A stretch of DNA of 64,000 bases from CAVOEB01 sp965249645 (lineage in GTDB: Bacteria > Pseudomonadota > Alphaproteobacteria > UBA828 > JAPUJA01). The position numbers were made by a program, and so were the translations under genes. The stretch is from positions 1,178,001 to 1,242,000 of the forward strand of contig CBDFML010000012.1 in NCBI GenBank assembly GCA_965249645.1. Direction: 5' to 3'. Below the pieces are notes generated by a model. It was not told the origin of the DNA and made no database searches. It saw only the letters and a program-made list of their open reading frames with translations. Of this stretch, positions 1 to 9,010 are shown in pieces (position 1 is the stretch's first letter; each line of letters begins with the position of its first letter).

Positions 1-696
1 GAGCCCTGCGAACCACGCGGCGCCGCGCTTGAGAATCGCCGGCACCACCGCGATGGTCTCGACGTTGGTCACCGTCGTCGGGCAGCCGTACAAACCCGCC
101 GCCGCCGGAAACGGTGGCTTGAGGCGCGGCTGGCCCTTCTTGCCCTCGAGCGATTCGAGCAGCCCGGTCTCCTCGCCGCAGATATAGGCGCCGGCACCGC
201 GATGAACGTAGAGGTCGAAATTCCAGCCCGCCCCGGCGGCATTCTTGCCCAGCAGACCGGCGTCGTAGGCCTCTGCGATTGCCGCGTCGAGCCGCTCCGC
301 CTCGCGGAAAAATTCGCCCCGCACATAGATGTAGCCGGCATGCGCTCCCATGCCAACGCCGGCGTAGAGACAGCCCTCGATCAGCTTGTGGGGGTCGTGG
401 CGCATGATGTCCCGGTCCTTGCAGGTGCCGGGCTCGCTTTCGTCGGCGTTGACCACGAGATAATGTGGCCGATCGCCGATCTCCTTGGGCATGAACGACC
501 ATTTCAGGCCGGCTGGAAAACCGGCCCCACCCCGCCCGCGCAGCTCCGAGGATTTGACCTGCTCGACGATCCACTCGCGGCCCTTGCCGATCACCTCCGC
601 TGCGCCGTCCCAGTCGCCGCGCGCCCGCGCACCGGCCAGGGCCCAGTCGTGAATGCCGTAAAGGTTGGTGAAGATCCGGTCCTTGTCGCTCAGCAT
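1..696 (-). CDS. nuoF: NADH-quinone oxidoreductase subunit F, N-terminal part (cut by window edge)
   Basis: NuoF is the NADH-oxidising, FMN-binding peripheral subunit of complex I; it takes hydride from NADH and passes electrons to the iron-sulfur chain. The visible 232 residues start MLSDKDRIFTNLYGIHDWAL and contain the NADH-site motif RGRGGAGFPAGLKWS, the acidic VVNADESEPGTCKDRD and the FMN-region GAGAYICGEETGLLESLEG, all diagnostic. The C-terminal 4Fe-4S cysteines lie beyond base 1. The ATG (complement of 694-696) follows the nuoE stop by four bases, so the gene is read in the nuoA-F operon. The assignment is firm; only the distal half is unseen. Confidence 0.96.
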   Translation of the reverse strand, partial: MLSDKDRIFTNLYGIHDWALAGARARGDWDGAAEVIGKGREWIVEQVKSSELRGRGGAGFPAGLKWSFMPKEIGDRPHYLVVNADESEPGTCKDRDIMRHDPHKLIEGCLYAGVGMGAHAGYIYVRGEFFREAERLDAAIAEAYDAGLLGKNAAGAGWNFDLYVHRGAGAYICGEETGLLESLEGKKGQPRLKPPFPAAAGLYGCPTTVTNVETIAVVPAILKRGAAWFAGL

Positions 697-700
697 CGTG

Positions 701-1288
701 CTAATTCGTTTCCTTGAGCGTGGTGGGGCCACCCTCGGGGGCGGAGGTCTGGCGCTCGATCTGGGGGCCGCTCTGCGGGGTTTCGCCCTTGTCCAGCGCG
801 TCGAGCACTTCGACCGTGATTTTCGGGGTCAGGTCCTCGTAAAAATCGTCATTGATCTGCATCATCGGCGCATTGACGCAGGCGCCCAGGCACTCGACCT
901 CCATCAGGCTGAACTTTCCATCCGCCGAACGCTCGCCGCATTTTATGTCGAGCCGTTTCTCGCATGCCCTGCTGATATCGTCCGAGCCGCGCAGCCAGCA
1001 GGGCGTCGTCCGGCAGACCTGGACATGGTGCTCGCCCACCGGCTCGGTGTTGAGCATGGTGTAGAAGCTCGCCACCTCGTAGACCCGGATACTCGACATG
1101 GCGAGCAGCTCGGCGACATGATCCATCGCCGCGCGGGGCAGCCAGCCGTGCTGACGTTGGGCGAGGTCGAGCAAGGGCAGCACCGCGCTGGCCTGGCGGC
1201 CCTCGGGGAACTTTGCGATATGGGCGTCCGCTTGCGCCCGATATTCCAGCGTGAAGGCAAAGTTCGCGGGCTGCTCGGGCAGGCTCAT
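701..1288 (-). CDS. nuoE: NADH-quinone oxidoreductase subunit E
   Basis: This is the 24-kDa-type subunit of complex I, carrying the N1a [2Fe-2S] cluster next to NuoF. The 195-residue protein has a thioredoxin-like fold; its four cluster cysteines are visible as CRTTPC (about residue 95-100) and CLGAC (about 138-142). The start MSLPEQPANF was chosen because its ATG overlaps the nuoD stop by four bases (ATGA), as is common in this operon; the longer open frame upstream is the nuoD shadow. The C-terminus has a 25-residue polar tail, a little longer than the core family. Confidence 0.95.
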   Translation of the reverse strand: MSLPEQPANFAFTLEYRAQADAHIAKFPEGRQASAVLPLLDLAQRQHGWLPRAAMDHVAELLAMSSIRVYEVASFYTMLNTEPVGEHHVQVCRTTPCWLRGSDDISRACEKRLDIKCGERSADGKFSLMEVECLGACVNAPMMQINDDFYEDLTPKITVEVLDALDKGETPQSGPQIERQTSAPEGGPTTLKETN

Positions 1289-2463
1289 CGGTCGATCTCC
1301 CCGAACACGACGTCCATGGCGCCGATTATGGCAACCGCGTCGGCCAGCATATGGCCCTTGGACATGAAATTCGTCGCCTGCAGATGGGCGAAGCCCGGGG
1401 CGCGGATCTTGCAGCGGTAGGGATTGGACGAGCCATCCGCCACCAGGTAGACGCCGAATTCGCCCTTGGGTGCCTCGACCGCCGTGTAGGTCTCGCCCTC
1501 GGGCACGTGATAGCCCTCGGTGTAGAGCTTGAAGTGATGGATCAGGGCTTCCATCGACTGCTTCATCTCGGCGCGTGGCGGCGGCGAAATCTTGAAGTCC
1601 TGGGTCTTGACCGGTCCGTCGGGCATCTGCTCGAGGCACTGGCGGATGATGGCGAGGGATTGGCGCATCTCTTCGACCCGGATCAGGTAGCGGTCGTAGC
1701 AATCGCCGTTCTTGCCCACCGGCACCTTGAACTCCATGCGGTCGTAGACGTCGTAGGGCTGCGCCTTGCGCAGATCCCAGGCAAGCCCAACGCCGCGGAT
1801 CATCGGGCCCGTAAAGCCCCAGTCTAGGGCGTTCTCGGCGCTGATCACGCCGATATCGACGAGACGCTGCTTGAAAATACGGTTCTGGTTCAGCAGCGCT
1901 TCCAGATCGTCGACAAACCTGGGAAACTCGTCGCAGAAGGTCGCGATGTCGTCGGCCAGTTCCGCGGGCATGTCGCGCGCCACACCACCCGGCCGGAAAT
2001 AGGCGGCGTGCAGCCGGGCGCCCGAGACCCGCTCGTAAAAGCCCATCAGCTTTTCGCGTTCCTCGAAACCCCACAGCAGCGGCGTCATCGCGCCGACGTC
2101 GAGCGCCATGGTAGTGATGTTGAGCAAGTGGCTGAGAATGCGCGAGATTTCCGAGAACAGGACGCGGATATACTGTCCGCGCAACGGCACGTCGCAGCCG
2201 AGCAGCTTTTCGACCGCCAGCGCAAAGGCGTGCTCCTGGTTCATCGGCGCGACATAGTCGAGGCGGTCGAAATAAGGCACCGCCTGAAGATAGGTCTTGT
2301 ACTCGATCAGCTTTTCCGTGCCCCGGTGAAGCAACCCGATATGCGGGTCGGCCCGTTCGACCACCTCGCCGTCCATTTCGAGCACGAGGCGCAACACGCC
2401 GTGCGCCGCGGGGTGCTGGGGCCCGAAATTGATCGTGAGATTCTTGATCTCGACTTCGCTCAC
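1285..2463 (-). CDS. nuoD: NADH-quinone oxidoreductase subunit D
   Basis: This is the 49-kDa-type subunit of complex I, related to the NiFe-hydrogenase large subunit; with NuoB it forms the quinone-binding cavity. The 392 residues begin MSEVEIKNLTINFGPQHPAAHG, the family signature; the loop with the conserved quinone-site histidine (GPQHPAAHG) and the C-terminal ending GAMDVVFGEIDR are intact. Length is normal for a stand-alone NuoD, so nuoC and nuoD are not fused as in enterobacteria. It overlaps nuoC by four bases and nuoE by four bases, which implies translational coupling. Confidence 0.97.
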   Translation of the reverse strand: MSEVEIKNLTINFGPQHPAAHGVLRLVLEMDGEVVERADPHIGLLHRGTEKLIEYKTYLQAVPYFDRLDYVAPMNQEHAFALAVEKLLGCDVPLRGQYIRVLFSEISRILSHLLNITTMALDVGAMTPLLWGFEEREKLMGFYERVSGARLHAAYFRPGGVARDMPAELADDIATFCDEFPRFVDDLEALLNQNRIFKQRLVDIGVISAENALDWGFTGPMIRGVGLAWDLRKAQPYDVYDRMEFKVPVGKNGDCYDRYLIRVEEMRQSLAIIRQCLEQMPDGPVKTQDFKISPPPRAEMKQSMEALIHHFKLYTEGYHVPEGETYTAVEAPKGEFGVYLVADGSSNPYRCKIRAPGFAHLQATNFMSKGHMLADAVAIIGAMDVVFGEIDR

Positions 2464-3071
2464 GAGCCCTCCTCCTCGGCCTTTTCATCGCCGGGCAGGA
2501 CATACTGGGTACCTTCCCACGGGCTCTGGAAGTCGAAGCGGCGAAATTCCTGGGTCAGCTTCACGGGTTCATAGACCACCCGCTTCTGCTCGTCGTCGTA
2601 GCGCGGCTCGACAAAACCCGTAAGCGGAAAGTCCTTGCGCAGCGGGTGCCCCTCGAAGCCGTAGTCGGTCAGGATGCGCCGCAGGTCCGGGTGGTCGGCG
2701 AAATAGATGCCGAACAGATCCCAGGTTTCACGCTCCAACCAGCCGGCGGTGCTGAACACCGGCACAGCCGACGGAATCGTGGCGTTCTCCGCCACCGCCG
2801 CCTTGACCCGGACCCGCTGGTTCTGTTTGACGCTCAGCAGGTTGTAAACGACATCGAAACGCTCGGCGCGTTCGGGAAAGTCGACGCCCGTGATATCGAC
2901 CAGCAGCTGGAACTGGCAGTTGGTGTCGTCGCGCAGAAACGTCAGCACCCGGATGATCTCGCCGGCCTCGGCCCGGATCATAAGCTCGCCGTGCGCGACC
3001 TCACTGCCGGTCACCTTGCCCGCGAGCGCGGTCTCGATGTAACTGCCGCGTTCTGTAAGCGCTTCGTCCAT
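2460..3071 (-). CDS. nuoC: NADH-quinone oxidoreductase subunit C
   Basis: This is the 30-kDa-type subunit of complex I, a structural part of the peripheral arm. The 203-residue protein contains the family signature ERETWDLFGIYFADHPDLRRIL followed by GHPLRKDFPL, about residues 120-155. The start MDEALTERGSY was chosen as the ATG 26 bases after the nuoB stop; the upstream open frame translates nuoB sequence out of frame. The acidic C-terminus GDEKAEEEGS overlaps the nuoD start. The order A-B-C-D-E-F is the usual alphaproteobacterial one. Confidence 0.96.
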   Translation of the reverse strand: MDEALTERGSYIETALAGKVTGSEVAHGELMIRAEAGEIIRVLTFLRDDTNCQFQLLVDITGVDFPERAERFDVVYNLLSVKQNQRVRVKAAVAENATIPSAVPVFSTAGWLERETWDLFGIYFADHPDLRRILTDYGFEGHPLRKDFPLTGFVEPRYDDEQKRVVYEPVKLTQEFRRFDFQSPWEGTQYVLPGDEKAEEEGS

Positions 3072-3097
3072 GTACCTGTCTGACGCGTGCGGTGCGG

Positions 3098-3628
3098 CTA
3101 GCGGGCGATCGTGCCCGTGCGGCGAATCTTCTTTTGCAGTTGCAATACCCCGTAGAGCAAGGCTTCGGCGGTGGGCGGGCAACCGGGCACGTAAACGTCG
3201 ACCGGTACGATCCGGTCGCACCCCCGCACCACGGAGTAGGAATAGTGGTAATAGCCGCCGCCATTCGCGCAGCTGCCCATCGAAATTACCCAGCGCGGCT
3301 CGGCCATCTGGTCGTAGACCTTGCGCAGCGCAGGCGCCATTTTGTTGCACAGCGTGCCGGCCACGATCATCACGTCGGACTGGCGCGGACTGGGCCGGAA
3401 GACCACGCCGAAGCGGTCGAGATCATAGCGGCTTGCCGCGGTGTGCATCATCTCGACCGCGCAGCAGGCCAGGCCGAATGTCATCGGCCAGAGCGAGCCC
3501 GAACGCGCCCAGTTGACCAGCTTGTCGAGCCGCGCAACGACGACGCCGCGGTCGCCCAGCTCATTGGTCACCGCGTGCAGCAGTTGATCCTGCGCAGGCC
3601 CCGGACCGACCGGACTGTCTACTCCCAT
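3098..3628 (-). CDS. nuoB: NADH-quinone oxidoreductase subunit B
   Basis: This subunit carries the N2 [4Fe-4S] cluster that hands electrons to quinone. The 176-residue protein has the expected ligands: the tandem cysteines of FGLACCAVEMM, the cysteine of MGSCANGGGYY and that of VPGCPPTAEALL. The start MGVDSPVGPGPAQDQ (complement of 3626-3628) overlaps the nuoA stop by ten bases. It sits between nuoA and nuoC on the minus strand, so it is made as part of one transcript. Family length is normal (about 160-190 residues). Confidence 0.97.
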   Translation of the reverse strand: MGVDSPVGPGPAQDQLLHAVTNELGDRGVVVARLDKLVNWARSGSLWPMTFGLACCAVEMMHTAASRYDLDRFGVVFRPSPRQSDVMIVAGTLCNKMAPALRKVYDQMAEPRWVISMGSCANGGGYYHYSYSVVRGCDRIVPVDVYVPGCPPTAEALLYGVLQLQKKIRRTGTIAR

Positions 3629-3984
3629 TCCAGCGCGCCTTTCTTCCATTCGTAGATGAAACCGACGGTAAGCAGGGCGAGGAAGACCATCATCGACCAG
3701 AAACCGAACATGCCGATCTCGCCGAACGAAACCGCCCAGGGGAACAGGTAGCCGACCTCGAGATCGAAGATGATGAACAAGATGGCGACCAGGTAGAAGC
3801 GCACGTCGAATTTGCTTCGCGCATCGCCGAACGCCTCGAAGCCGCACTCGTAGGCGGAGAGCTTTACGGCGTCGGGACGCTGGGGCGCAACCACATAGGA
3901 CGCCGCCAGGATCAGGCTGGCCAAAACCAGCGCGATGCCGAGAAAAATGACAATGGGAAGATATTCGATCAGAAGGGCGTCCAT
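3619..3984 (-). CDS. nuoA: NADH-quinone oxidoreductase subunit A
   Basis: This is a small membrane subunit of complex I, inner membrane. The 121 residues have three hydrophobic segments (about residues 8-30, 62-82 and 90-112) and the family motif KLSAYECGFEAFGDARSKFDVRF-type loop with the conserved cysteine between the first two. It is the first gene of the nuo operon visible here; the operon promoter should lie between 3985 and the tRNA at 4157, where I see no clear -35/-10 pair. Its end overlaps nuoB. Confidence 0.96.
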   Translation of the reverse strand: MDALLIEYLPIVIFLGIALVLASLILAASYVVAPQRPDAVKLSAYECGFEAFGDARSKFDVRFYLVAILFIIFDLEVGYLFPWAVSFGEIGMFGFWSMMVFLALLTVGFIYEWKKGALEWE

Positions 3985-4156
3985 CGTCTATATCGCTCGC
4001 TTTTCAGCTACGGACGGGCCGCCGGGGCCGATGCACCGGGGTCCCCCACCCGTTGGTGCCCTGCCTTCCGACCGACTCCGCGTCTCGCCCCCGCAACTTA
4101 GCATCGCGGTCGGCTAAAACCAGACGAAATCCACCACCTTGCTCCGGGTGGCGCGC

Positions 4157-4233
<77 letters not shown>

Positions 4234-4347
4234 GATGACCAGGAACCGGCAGAATCCGCCGTTGGCAGGCTCGGTGTACTGCACCGGTCCCGTCAGGTCA
4301 AGCAGCCCGTAGGATACCCCGCGAGGCCACGAAAACCGCGGGATTGA

Positions 4348-4422
4348 TGGTGGGCGATGACGGGATCGAACCGCCGACATTCTCGGTGTAAACGAGACGC
4401 TCTACCGCTGAGCTAATCGCCC
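4348..4422 (-). tRNA. tRNA-Val (anticodon TAC)
   Basis: The complement gives a 75-base cloverleaf with acceptor stem GGGCGAT/ATCGCCC, D arm TTAGCTCAGC, anticodon loop TTTACAC (anticodon TAC), T loop GTTCGATCCC and an encoded CCA. It lies 114 bases upstream of tRNA-Asp on the same strand. The two may share a transcript. Confidence 0.97.
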
Positions 4423-4464
4423 CTCATCACAGAGCCGGCGCCGATCGGATGGCCCAGAAACGAC

Positions 4465-4494
4465 ATTGCCGGCTACCCGAAAGTAGCCGGCAAT
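4465..4494 (-). terminator. Perfect 12-bp hairpin after hup
   Basis: ATTGCCGGCTAC (4465-4476) and GTAGCCGGCAAT (4483-4494) pair perfectly around a six-base loop. The hairpin sits 27 bases beyond the hup stop codon and before the tRNA genes, the usual place for an intrinsic terminator. Read on the minus strand it is not followed by a long T run, so the stop may be weak or depend on Rho. Confidence 0.6.
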
Positions 4495-4521
4495 CCGTCC
4501 TTGGGTAAAGACGTCGTTGGA

Positions 4522-4797
4522 CTAATGGTTGACCGAATCCTTGAGCGACTTGCCGGCCTTGAACTTCGGCTGCTTCGACGCCGCGATCTTGATTTTCTCT
4601 CCGGTCCGTGGATTGCGGCCCTCGGTCGCCTTGCGATTGACGACGCTGAATGTGCCAAATCCGACGAGGCGGGCTTCGCCGCCACCGGCCAGGCTGCTGG
4701 TAATCGAGCCGAAAACCGAGTCCACTGCTTTCTCGGCATTTGCGCGGGAAAGCCCGGCGTCGTTCGCCACTGCCTTTACGAGATCCTGTTTGTTCAC
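4522..4797 (-). CDS. hup: HU family DNA-binding protein
   Basis: HU is a small dimeric nucleoid protein that bends DNA. The 91-residue product starts (GTG) NKQDLVKAVANDAGLS and carries the HU signature GFGTFSVVNRKATEGRNPRTGEKI at about residues 45-68, with the DNA-gripping beta arm and the end KAGKSLKDSVNH. An ATG-started frame reaches further upstream to 4884, but the GTG at 4797 was preferred: it gives the standard HU N-terminus and has the ribosome site GAAGGGA nine bases before it. It lies downstream of lon on the same strand, as in many proteobacteria. Confidence 0.93.
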   Translation of the reverse strand: MNKQDLVKAVANDAGLSRANAEKAVDSVFGSITSSLAGGGEARLVGFGTFSVVNRKATEGRNPRTGEKIKIAASKQPKFKAGKSLKDSVNH

Positions 4798-4942
4798 CGA
4801 CTTGTTCCCTTCAAAATGGAAAATTACGAGGGTTCGCTTGGAGAAGCGTTGTATTCCGTACACCCTGAATCTAGATCGCGGCAAAAGGGCACGTCAACGT
4901 ACCCCCCTCTCGAATCCCTGATTTTTCTTAGGAATCATGCGG

Positions 4943-4980
4943 TTTACCGCTTTTCGCACGCGTCGCAAAACAGCGGTAAA
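4943..4980. repeat. 9-bp inverted repeat between lon and hup
   Basis: TTTACCGCT (4943-4951) and AGCGGTAAA (4972-4980) form an exact inverted repeat around 20 bases. It lies 23 bases past the lon stop and 145 bases before the hup start. It could be a lon terminator without a T run or a protein-binding site for hup control. The sequence does not decide. Confidence 0.35.
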
Positions 4981-5002
4981 ATCGGAAAACAGCGCGAATC
5001 GG

Positions 5003-7420
5003 CTAGTGCTTGACGATTCCTGTGACGTCGTCGTCGTCTATCGAACCGCCCGGAACGGGCTCAACCGGCTCGTCATCTTCCTCCCACTCGATAGGCACGA
5101 GCGGCTGCGCGAGCGCGTGTTCAAGGACATCGTCGACCGTCGTAACGACGATGAGTTCGAGCCCCCGCTTGACGTTGTCGGGGATCTCGGCGAGATCCTT
5201 TTCGTTCTCCGAGGGGATCAGCACGGTCGTCACTCCGCCGCGAAGCGCGGCAAGCAGCTTCTCCTTGAGCCCGCCGATCGGCATCACCCGGCCGCGCAGG
5301 CTGATCTCGCCCGTCATCGCCACAGTCTTTTTGACCGCGATGCCCGTCAGGACGGAAACGATCGAGGTGCACATCGCCACACCGGCCGACGGCCCATCCT
5401 TCGGGGTCGCGCCCTCGGGCACGTGGACGTGGATGTCCTTGTTCTGAAATACCGTTGGCTTGATGCCGAAATCCACCGCCCGTGAATGGACGTAGGAGCG
5501 CGCGGCCTCGACGGATTCCTGCATCACATCGCCGAGTTTTCCGGTCATGCGCATGCGGCCCTTGCCCGGCAGCATCACCGCCTCGATCAAGAGCAATTCA
5601 CCGCCGACTTCGGTCCAGGCCAGGCCCGTGGTCACCCCGACCAGATCGTCAGCCTCCGCCTCACCGTAACGGTAGCGGCGTATGCCGGCATACTTGCCGA
5701 GATTGCGGCGGGTCACCTTGACCGACGTGACCTTCTCCTTCGAAAGGATGTCCTTGACCGCCTTGCGATTCAGGTTCGCGAGCTCGCGTTCGAGGTTGCG
5801 CACGCCCGCCTCGCGCGTGTAGTGGCGGATCAGGTCGCGCAACGCCTCTTCCGAGATCGACCACTCGCCCTTCTTCAGCCCGCTTTCCTCGACCTGCTTT
5901 AAAATCAGGTGGCGTCGCGCGATCTGGACCTTCTCGTCCTCGGTGTAGCCGGCGAGCCGGATTGTCTCCATACGATCGAGCAGCGGGGGCGGGATGCGCA
6001 TGGTGTTCGCCGTGGTCACGAACATCACGTTGGACAGGTCGTAATCGACTTCCAGATAGTGGTCGTTAAAGGTGGAGTTTTGCTCGGGATCGAGCACCTC
6101 GAGCAACGCCGAGGCCGGATCGCCCCGCCAGTCGGCGCCCATTTTGTCCACTTCGTCGAGTAAGAAGAGCGGATTCGATGTCTTGCCCTTCTTCATCGAC
6201 TGGATGATCTTGCCCGGCATCGAGCCGATATACGTCCGCCGGTGGCCCCGGATCTCGGATTCGTCGCGCACGCCGCCCAGCGACATACGCACGAAAGTCC
6301 GCCCTGTCGCCCGCGCGATCGACTTGCCGAGCGAGGTCTTGCCCACGCCGGGCGGGCCGACGAGACAGAGGATCGGTCCGCGCACCTTGCCGCGGCGCTG
6401 CTGCACCGCAAGGTATTCGAGGATCCGTTCCTTGACCTTCTCGAGGCCGTAATGGTCCTCGTCGAGCACCTGCTTGGCGCGCGTGATGTCCTTCTTGAGC
6501 TTGCCGGGTTTCTTCCACGGGATGCCGAGCAACCAGTCGAGGTAGTTGCGCACCACCGTGGCTTCCGCCGACATCGGGCTCATCGAGCGAAGCTTCTTGA
6601 CCTCGGCCAGCGCCTTTTCCTTGGCCTCCTTGGTCAGCTTCGTCTTCTCGATCTTCTCCTCGATTTCGGCGACCTCGTCGCGCCCGTCCTCGGTGTCGCC
6701 CAGTTCCTTCTGGATCGCCTTCATCTGCTCGTTCAGGTAATACTCGCGCTGGGTCTTCTCCATCTGGCGTTTGACCCGCGAGCGGATGCGCTTTTCCACC
6801 TGGAGCACGCCGATTTCGTTCTCCATGAGCGCGTAGACGCGCTCCAGACGCTTCGCGATCGAGCGGATCTCGAGCAGCTCCTGCTTCTCCGAGATCTTGA
6901 CCGCGAGGTGCGAGGCGATGGTGTCCGCGAGCTTGGAGGCATCCTCGATCTGGTTGATCGATACCAGGACCTCGGGCGGCACCTTCTTGTTGAGTTTCAC
7001 GTACTGTTCGAACTGCGCCACCGTCGAGCGCGCCAGCGCCTCGAGCTCCTGCTCGTCGCCGCGCTCCTCATCGATGGCCTCGGCAGAGGCCTGGAAGAAC
7101 TCTTCTTTCTCCTCGTAGCGCAAAATTTTCGCGCGCGGCCCACCCTCGACCAGAACCTTGACCGTGCCGTCGGGCAATTTCAGAAGCTGGAGCACCGTGC
7201 CGATGGTGCCGACCTCGTGGATGTCGTCCGGCGCTGGATCGTCCTGCCCCGCGTTGCGCTGTGCGACAAGCAGGATCTGCTTGTCCTCCTTCATCACGTC
7301 TTCGAGTGCGCGCACCGACTTCTCGCGGCCGACGAAGAGCGGCACGATCATGTGCGGGAACACCACGATGTCCCGAAGGGGAAGAACCGGATAAAGCGGA
7401 ACGCGGGGATTATCTGTCAT
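5003..7420 (-). CDS. lon: ATP-dependent protease La (Lon)
   Basis: Lon is the cytoplasmic AAA+ serine protease that degrades misfolded and regulatory proteins. The 805-residue protein has the N-terminal substrate-binding domain (PLRDIVVFPHMIVPLFVGR), a long coiled region near residues 180-310, the Walker A GPPGVGKTS near 360, Walker B LFLLDEVDKMG, and the protease domain with the Ser-Lys dyad (serine in KDGPSAGVAM, lysine in GGLKEKLLAA). The start MTDNPRVPLYPV was taken over the longer frame because GAGGAAGC precedes its ATG. Its acidic C-terminal tail is longer than in E. coli. It lies between clpX and hup. Confidence 0.97.
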   Translation of the reverse strand: MTDNPRVPLYPVLPLRDIVVFPHMIVPLFVGREKSVRALEDVMKEDKQILLVAQRNAGQDDPAPDDIHEVGTIGTVLQLLKLPDGTVKVLVEGGPRAKILRYEEKEEFFQASAEAIDEERGDEQELEALARSTVAQFEQYVKLNKKVPPEVLVSINQIEDASKLADTIASHLAVKISEKQELLEIRSIAKRLERVYALMENEIGVLQVEKRIRSRVKRQMEKTQREYYLNEQMKAIQKELGDTEDGRDEVAEIEEKIEKTKLTKEAKEKALAEVKKLRSMSPMSAEATVVRNYLDWLLGIPWKKPGKLKKDITRAKQVLDEDHYGLEKVKERILEYLAVQQRRGKVRGPILCLVGPPGVGKTSLGKSIARATGRTFVRMSLGGVRDESEIRGHRRTYIGSMPGKIIQSMKKGKTSNPLFLLDEVDKMGADWRGDPASALLEVLDPEQNSTFNDHYLEVDYDLSNVMFVTTANTMRIPPPLLDRMETIRLAGYTEDEKVQIARRHLILKQVEESGLKKGEWSISEEALRDLIRHYTREAGVRNLERELANLNRKAVKDILSKEKVTSVKVTRRNLGKYAGIRRYRYGEAEADDLVGVTTGLAWTEVGGELLLIEAVMLPGKGRMRMTGKLGDVMQESVEAARSYVHSRAVDFGIKPTVFQNKDIHVHVPEGATPKDGPSAGVAMCTSIVSVLTGIAVKKTVAMTGEISLRGRVMPIGGLKEKLLAALRGGVTTVLIPSENEKDLAEIPDNVKRGLELIVVTTVDDVLEHALAQPLVPIEWEEDDEPVEPVPGGSIDDDDVTGIVKH

Positions 7421-7512
7421 GCTTCCTCGTTGGCAGGCGGGGCCAGGATCGTCACGGCGCACCACCCTGAAACAGCCGTCCTCGGGCGGCGCGCACGTGT
7501 CACATAAGTGGT

Positions 7513-7530
7513 GACCCGCTCTAGCGGATC
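7513..7530 (-). terminator. Short hairpin after clpX
   Basis: GACCCGC and GCGGATC form an imperfect stem (six of seven pairs) around a 4-base loop, beginning 10 bases past the clpX stop. No T run follows on the minus strand. At best it is a weak terminator or attenuator between clpX and lon. Confidence 0.3.
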
Positions 7531-7539
7531 AAGTCCACC

Positions 7540-8811
7540 CTAGGAAGCGCTGGAGCTCGCCTCGTCCTGCCGATCCGCGTAGATCAGCAACGGCTTGATG
7601 CGCTCGTCCACCACTTCACCGTTGATCACGACCTCCTCCACACTGTCGTAGCTCGGCAGATTGAACATCGGGTCGAGGAGAATGTTTTCCAGAATCGAGC
7701 GCAGCCCGCGCGCACCGGTCTTACGTGCAATGGCCCGGTTAGCAATGTTCACGAGTGCGTCGTCGGTGAAGGAAAGCTTGACGTCCTCCATGTCGAAGAG
7801 CTTCTCGTACTGCTTGACGAGCGCGTTCTTTGGCTTGGTCAGGATCTCGACAAGCGCCTCTTCGCTCAAATCGGTAAGCGTTGCGACCACCGGCAGGCGC
7901 CCGACGAACTCGGGGATCAGGCCGAACTTGAGCAAGTCCTCGGGCTCGACCTCGCGCAGGATTTCGCCCGTGTCGCGCTCGTCGCGCGCATGAACGTCGG
8001 CGCCAAAGCCCATCGAGGTGCCCCGGCCGCGCGCGCTGATCAGCTTTTCGAGGCCGGAGAACGCACCGCCGCAAACGAACAGGATGTTGGTCGTGTCGAC
8101 CTGAAGGAATTCCTGCTGCGGGTGCTTGCGCCCGCCCTGGGGCGGCACCGAGGCAACGGTGCCCTCCATGATCTTGAGCAGCGCCTGCTGCACGCCCTCG
8201 CCCGAAACGTCGCGGGTAATCGAGGGGTTGTCCGACTTGCGCGCGATCTTGTCGACCTCGTCGAGATAGACGATGCCGCGCTGGGCGCGCTCGACGTTGT
8301 AGTCGGCGGACTGGAGCAGCTTGAGGATAATGTTCTCGACGTCCTCGCCGACATAACCGGCTTCGGTCAGGGTCGTCGCATCGGCCATGGTGAAAGGCAC
8401 ATCAAGAATGCGCGCGAGGGTCTGAGCGAGCAGCGTCTTGCCGCAGCCCGTCGGACCGATCAACATGATGTTCGACTTGGCGAGTTCGACGTCGTTGTCC
8501 TTGGAGTCGTGAGCAAGCCGCTTGTAATGGTTGTGCACGGCGACCGAAAGCACGCGTTTGGCGTGGTCCTGGCCAATGACATAATCCCTGAGGACATTGC
8601 AGATTTCTTCGGGCGTCGGCACGCCGTCGCTGCTCTTCACCCGCGCGCTCTTGTGCTCCTCGCGGATGATGTCCATGCACAGTTCGACGCATTCGTCGCA
8701 AATAAACACCGTCGGGCCCGCAATCAGCTTGCGCACCTCGTGCTGGCTCTTGCCGCAGAAAGAGCAATACAGGGTGTTTTTCGAGTCTCCGCCGTTGGTC
8801 GACTTGTTCAT
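7540..8811 (-). CDS. clpX: ATP-dependent Clp protease ATP-binding subunit ClpX
   Basis: ClpX unfolds tagged substrates and feeds them to ClpP. The 423 residues show the N-terminal zinc finger (CSFCGK ... FICDEC, about 14-42), Walker A GPTGCGKTLLAQ near 120, the pore loop GYVGED, Walker B VYLDEVDKIA, and sensor and arginine-finger regions (EFVGRLPV). The ATG at 8811 is preferred to two upstream in-frame GTGs because GGAG lies five bases before it and MNKSTNGGDSKNTLYCSFCGK matches the family start. The gene follows clpP on the same strand with about 200 bases between, so it may also have its own promoter. Confidence 0.97.
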   Translation of the reverse strand: MNKSTNGGDSKNTLYCSFCGKSQHEVRKLIAGPTVFICDECVELCMDIIREEHKSARVKSSDGVPTPEEICNVLRDYVIGQDHAKRVLSVAVHNHYKRLAHDSKDNDVELAKSNIMLIGPTGCGKTLLAQTLARILDVPFTMADATTLTEAGYVGEDVENIILKLLQSADYNVERAQRGIVYLDEVDKIARKSDNPSITRDVSGEGVQQALLKIMEGTVASVPPQGGRKHPQQEFLQVDTTNILFVCGGAFSGLEKLISARGRGTSMGFGADVHARDERDTGEILREVEPEDLLKFGLIPEFVGRLPVVATLTDLSEEALVEILTKPKNALVKQYEKLFDMEDVKLSFTDDALVNIANRAIARKTGARGLRSILENILLDPMFNLPSYDSVEEVVINGEVVDERIKPLLIYADRQDEASSSAS

Positions 8812-8960
8812 CACCACTCCGTCGTCTCGCCCTGAGGTGATTCTCCCGGCCAGCAGACCTTTGGAATCAGCTACTTATCATGACAACCTAAAAAACCTTA
8901 CCGTTCAAGTCCCGAGTGTTTCACCCGATCCCGGCAAAACTGTGGCACGCTCCCTCGGCC

Positions 8961-8986
8961 TTGATCGGGCAGCCTAGCCCAATCAA
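8961..8986 (-). terminator. Hairpin between clpP and clpX
   Basis: TTGATCGGGC (8961-8970) and GCCCAATCAA (8977-8986) pair at nine of ten positions around AGCCTA. It lies 25 bases after the clpP stop. No T tract follows, so it may be a partial terminator or an mRNA-processing or stability hairpin. Confidence 0.4.
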
Positions 8987-9010
8987 ATCAACAGAAGTTT
9001 AACGCGTGCC

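Noticed and set aside
4943..4980. Heat-shock promoter for hup or lon near the inverted repeat
   Set aside because: No match to sigma-32-type boxes (CTTGAAA with a CCCAT-type -10) was found on either strand there.
6242..7507. A 421-residue open frame opposite lon
   Set aside because: It mirrors the coding strand of lon in a GC-rich region; its composition (Leu/Asp/Arg-rich) is typical of antisense translation.
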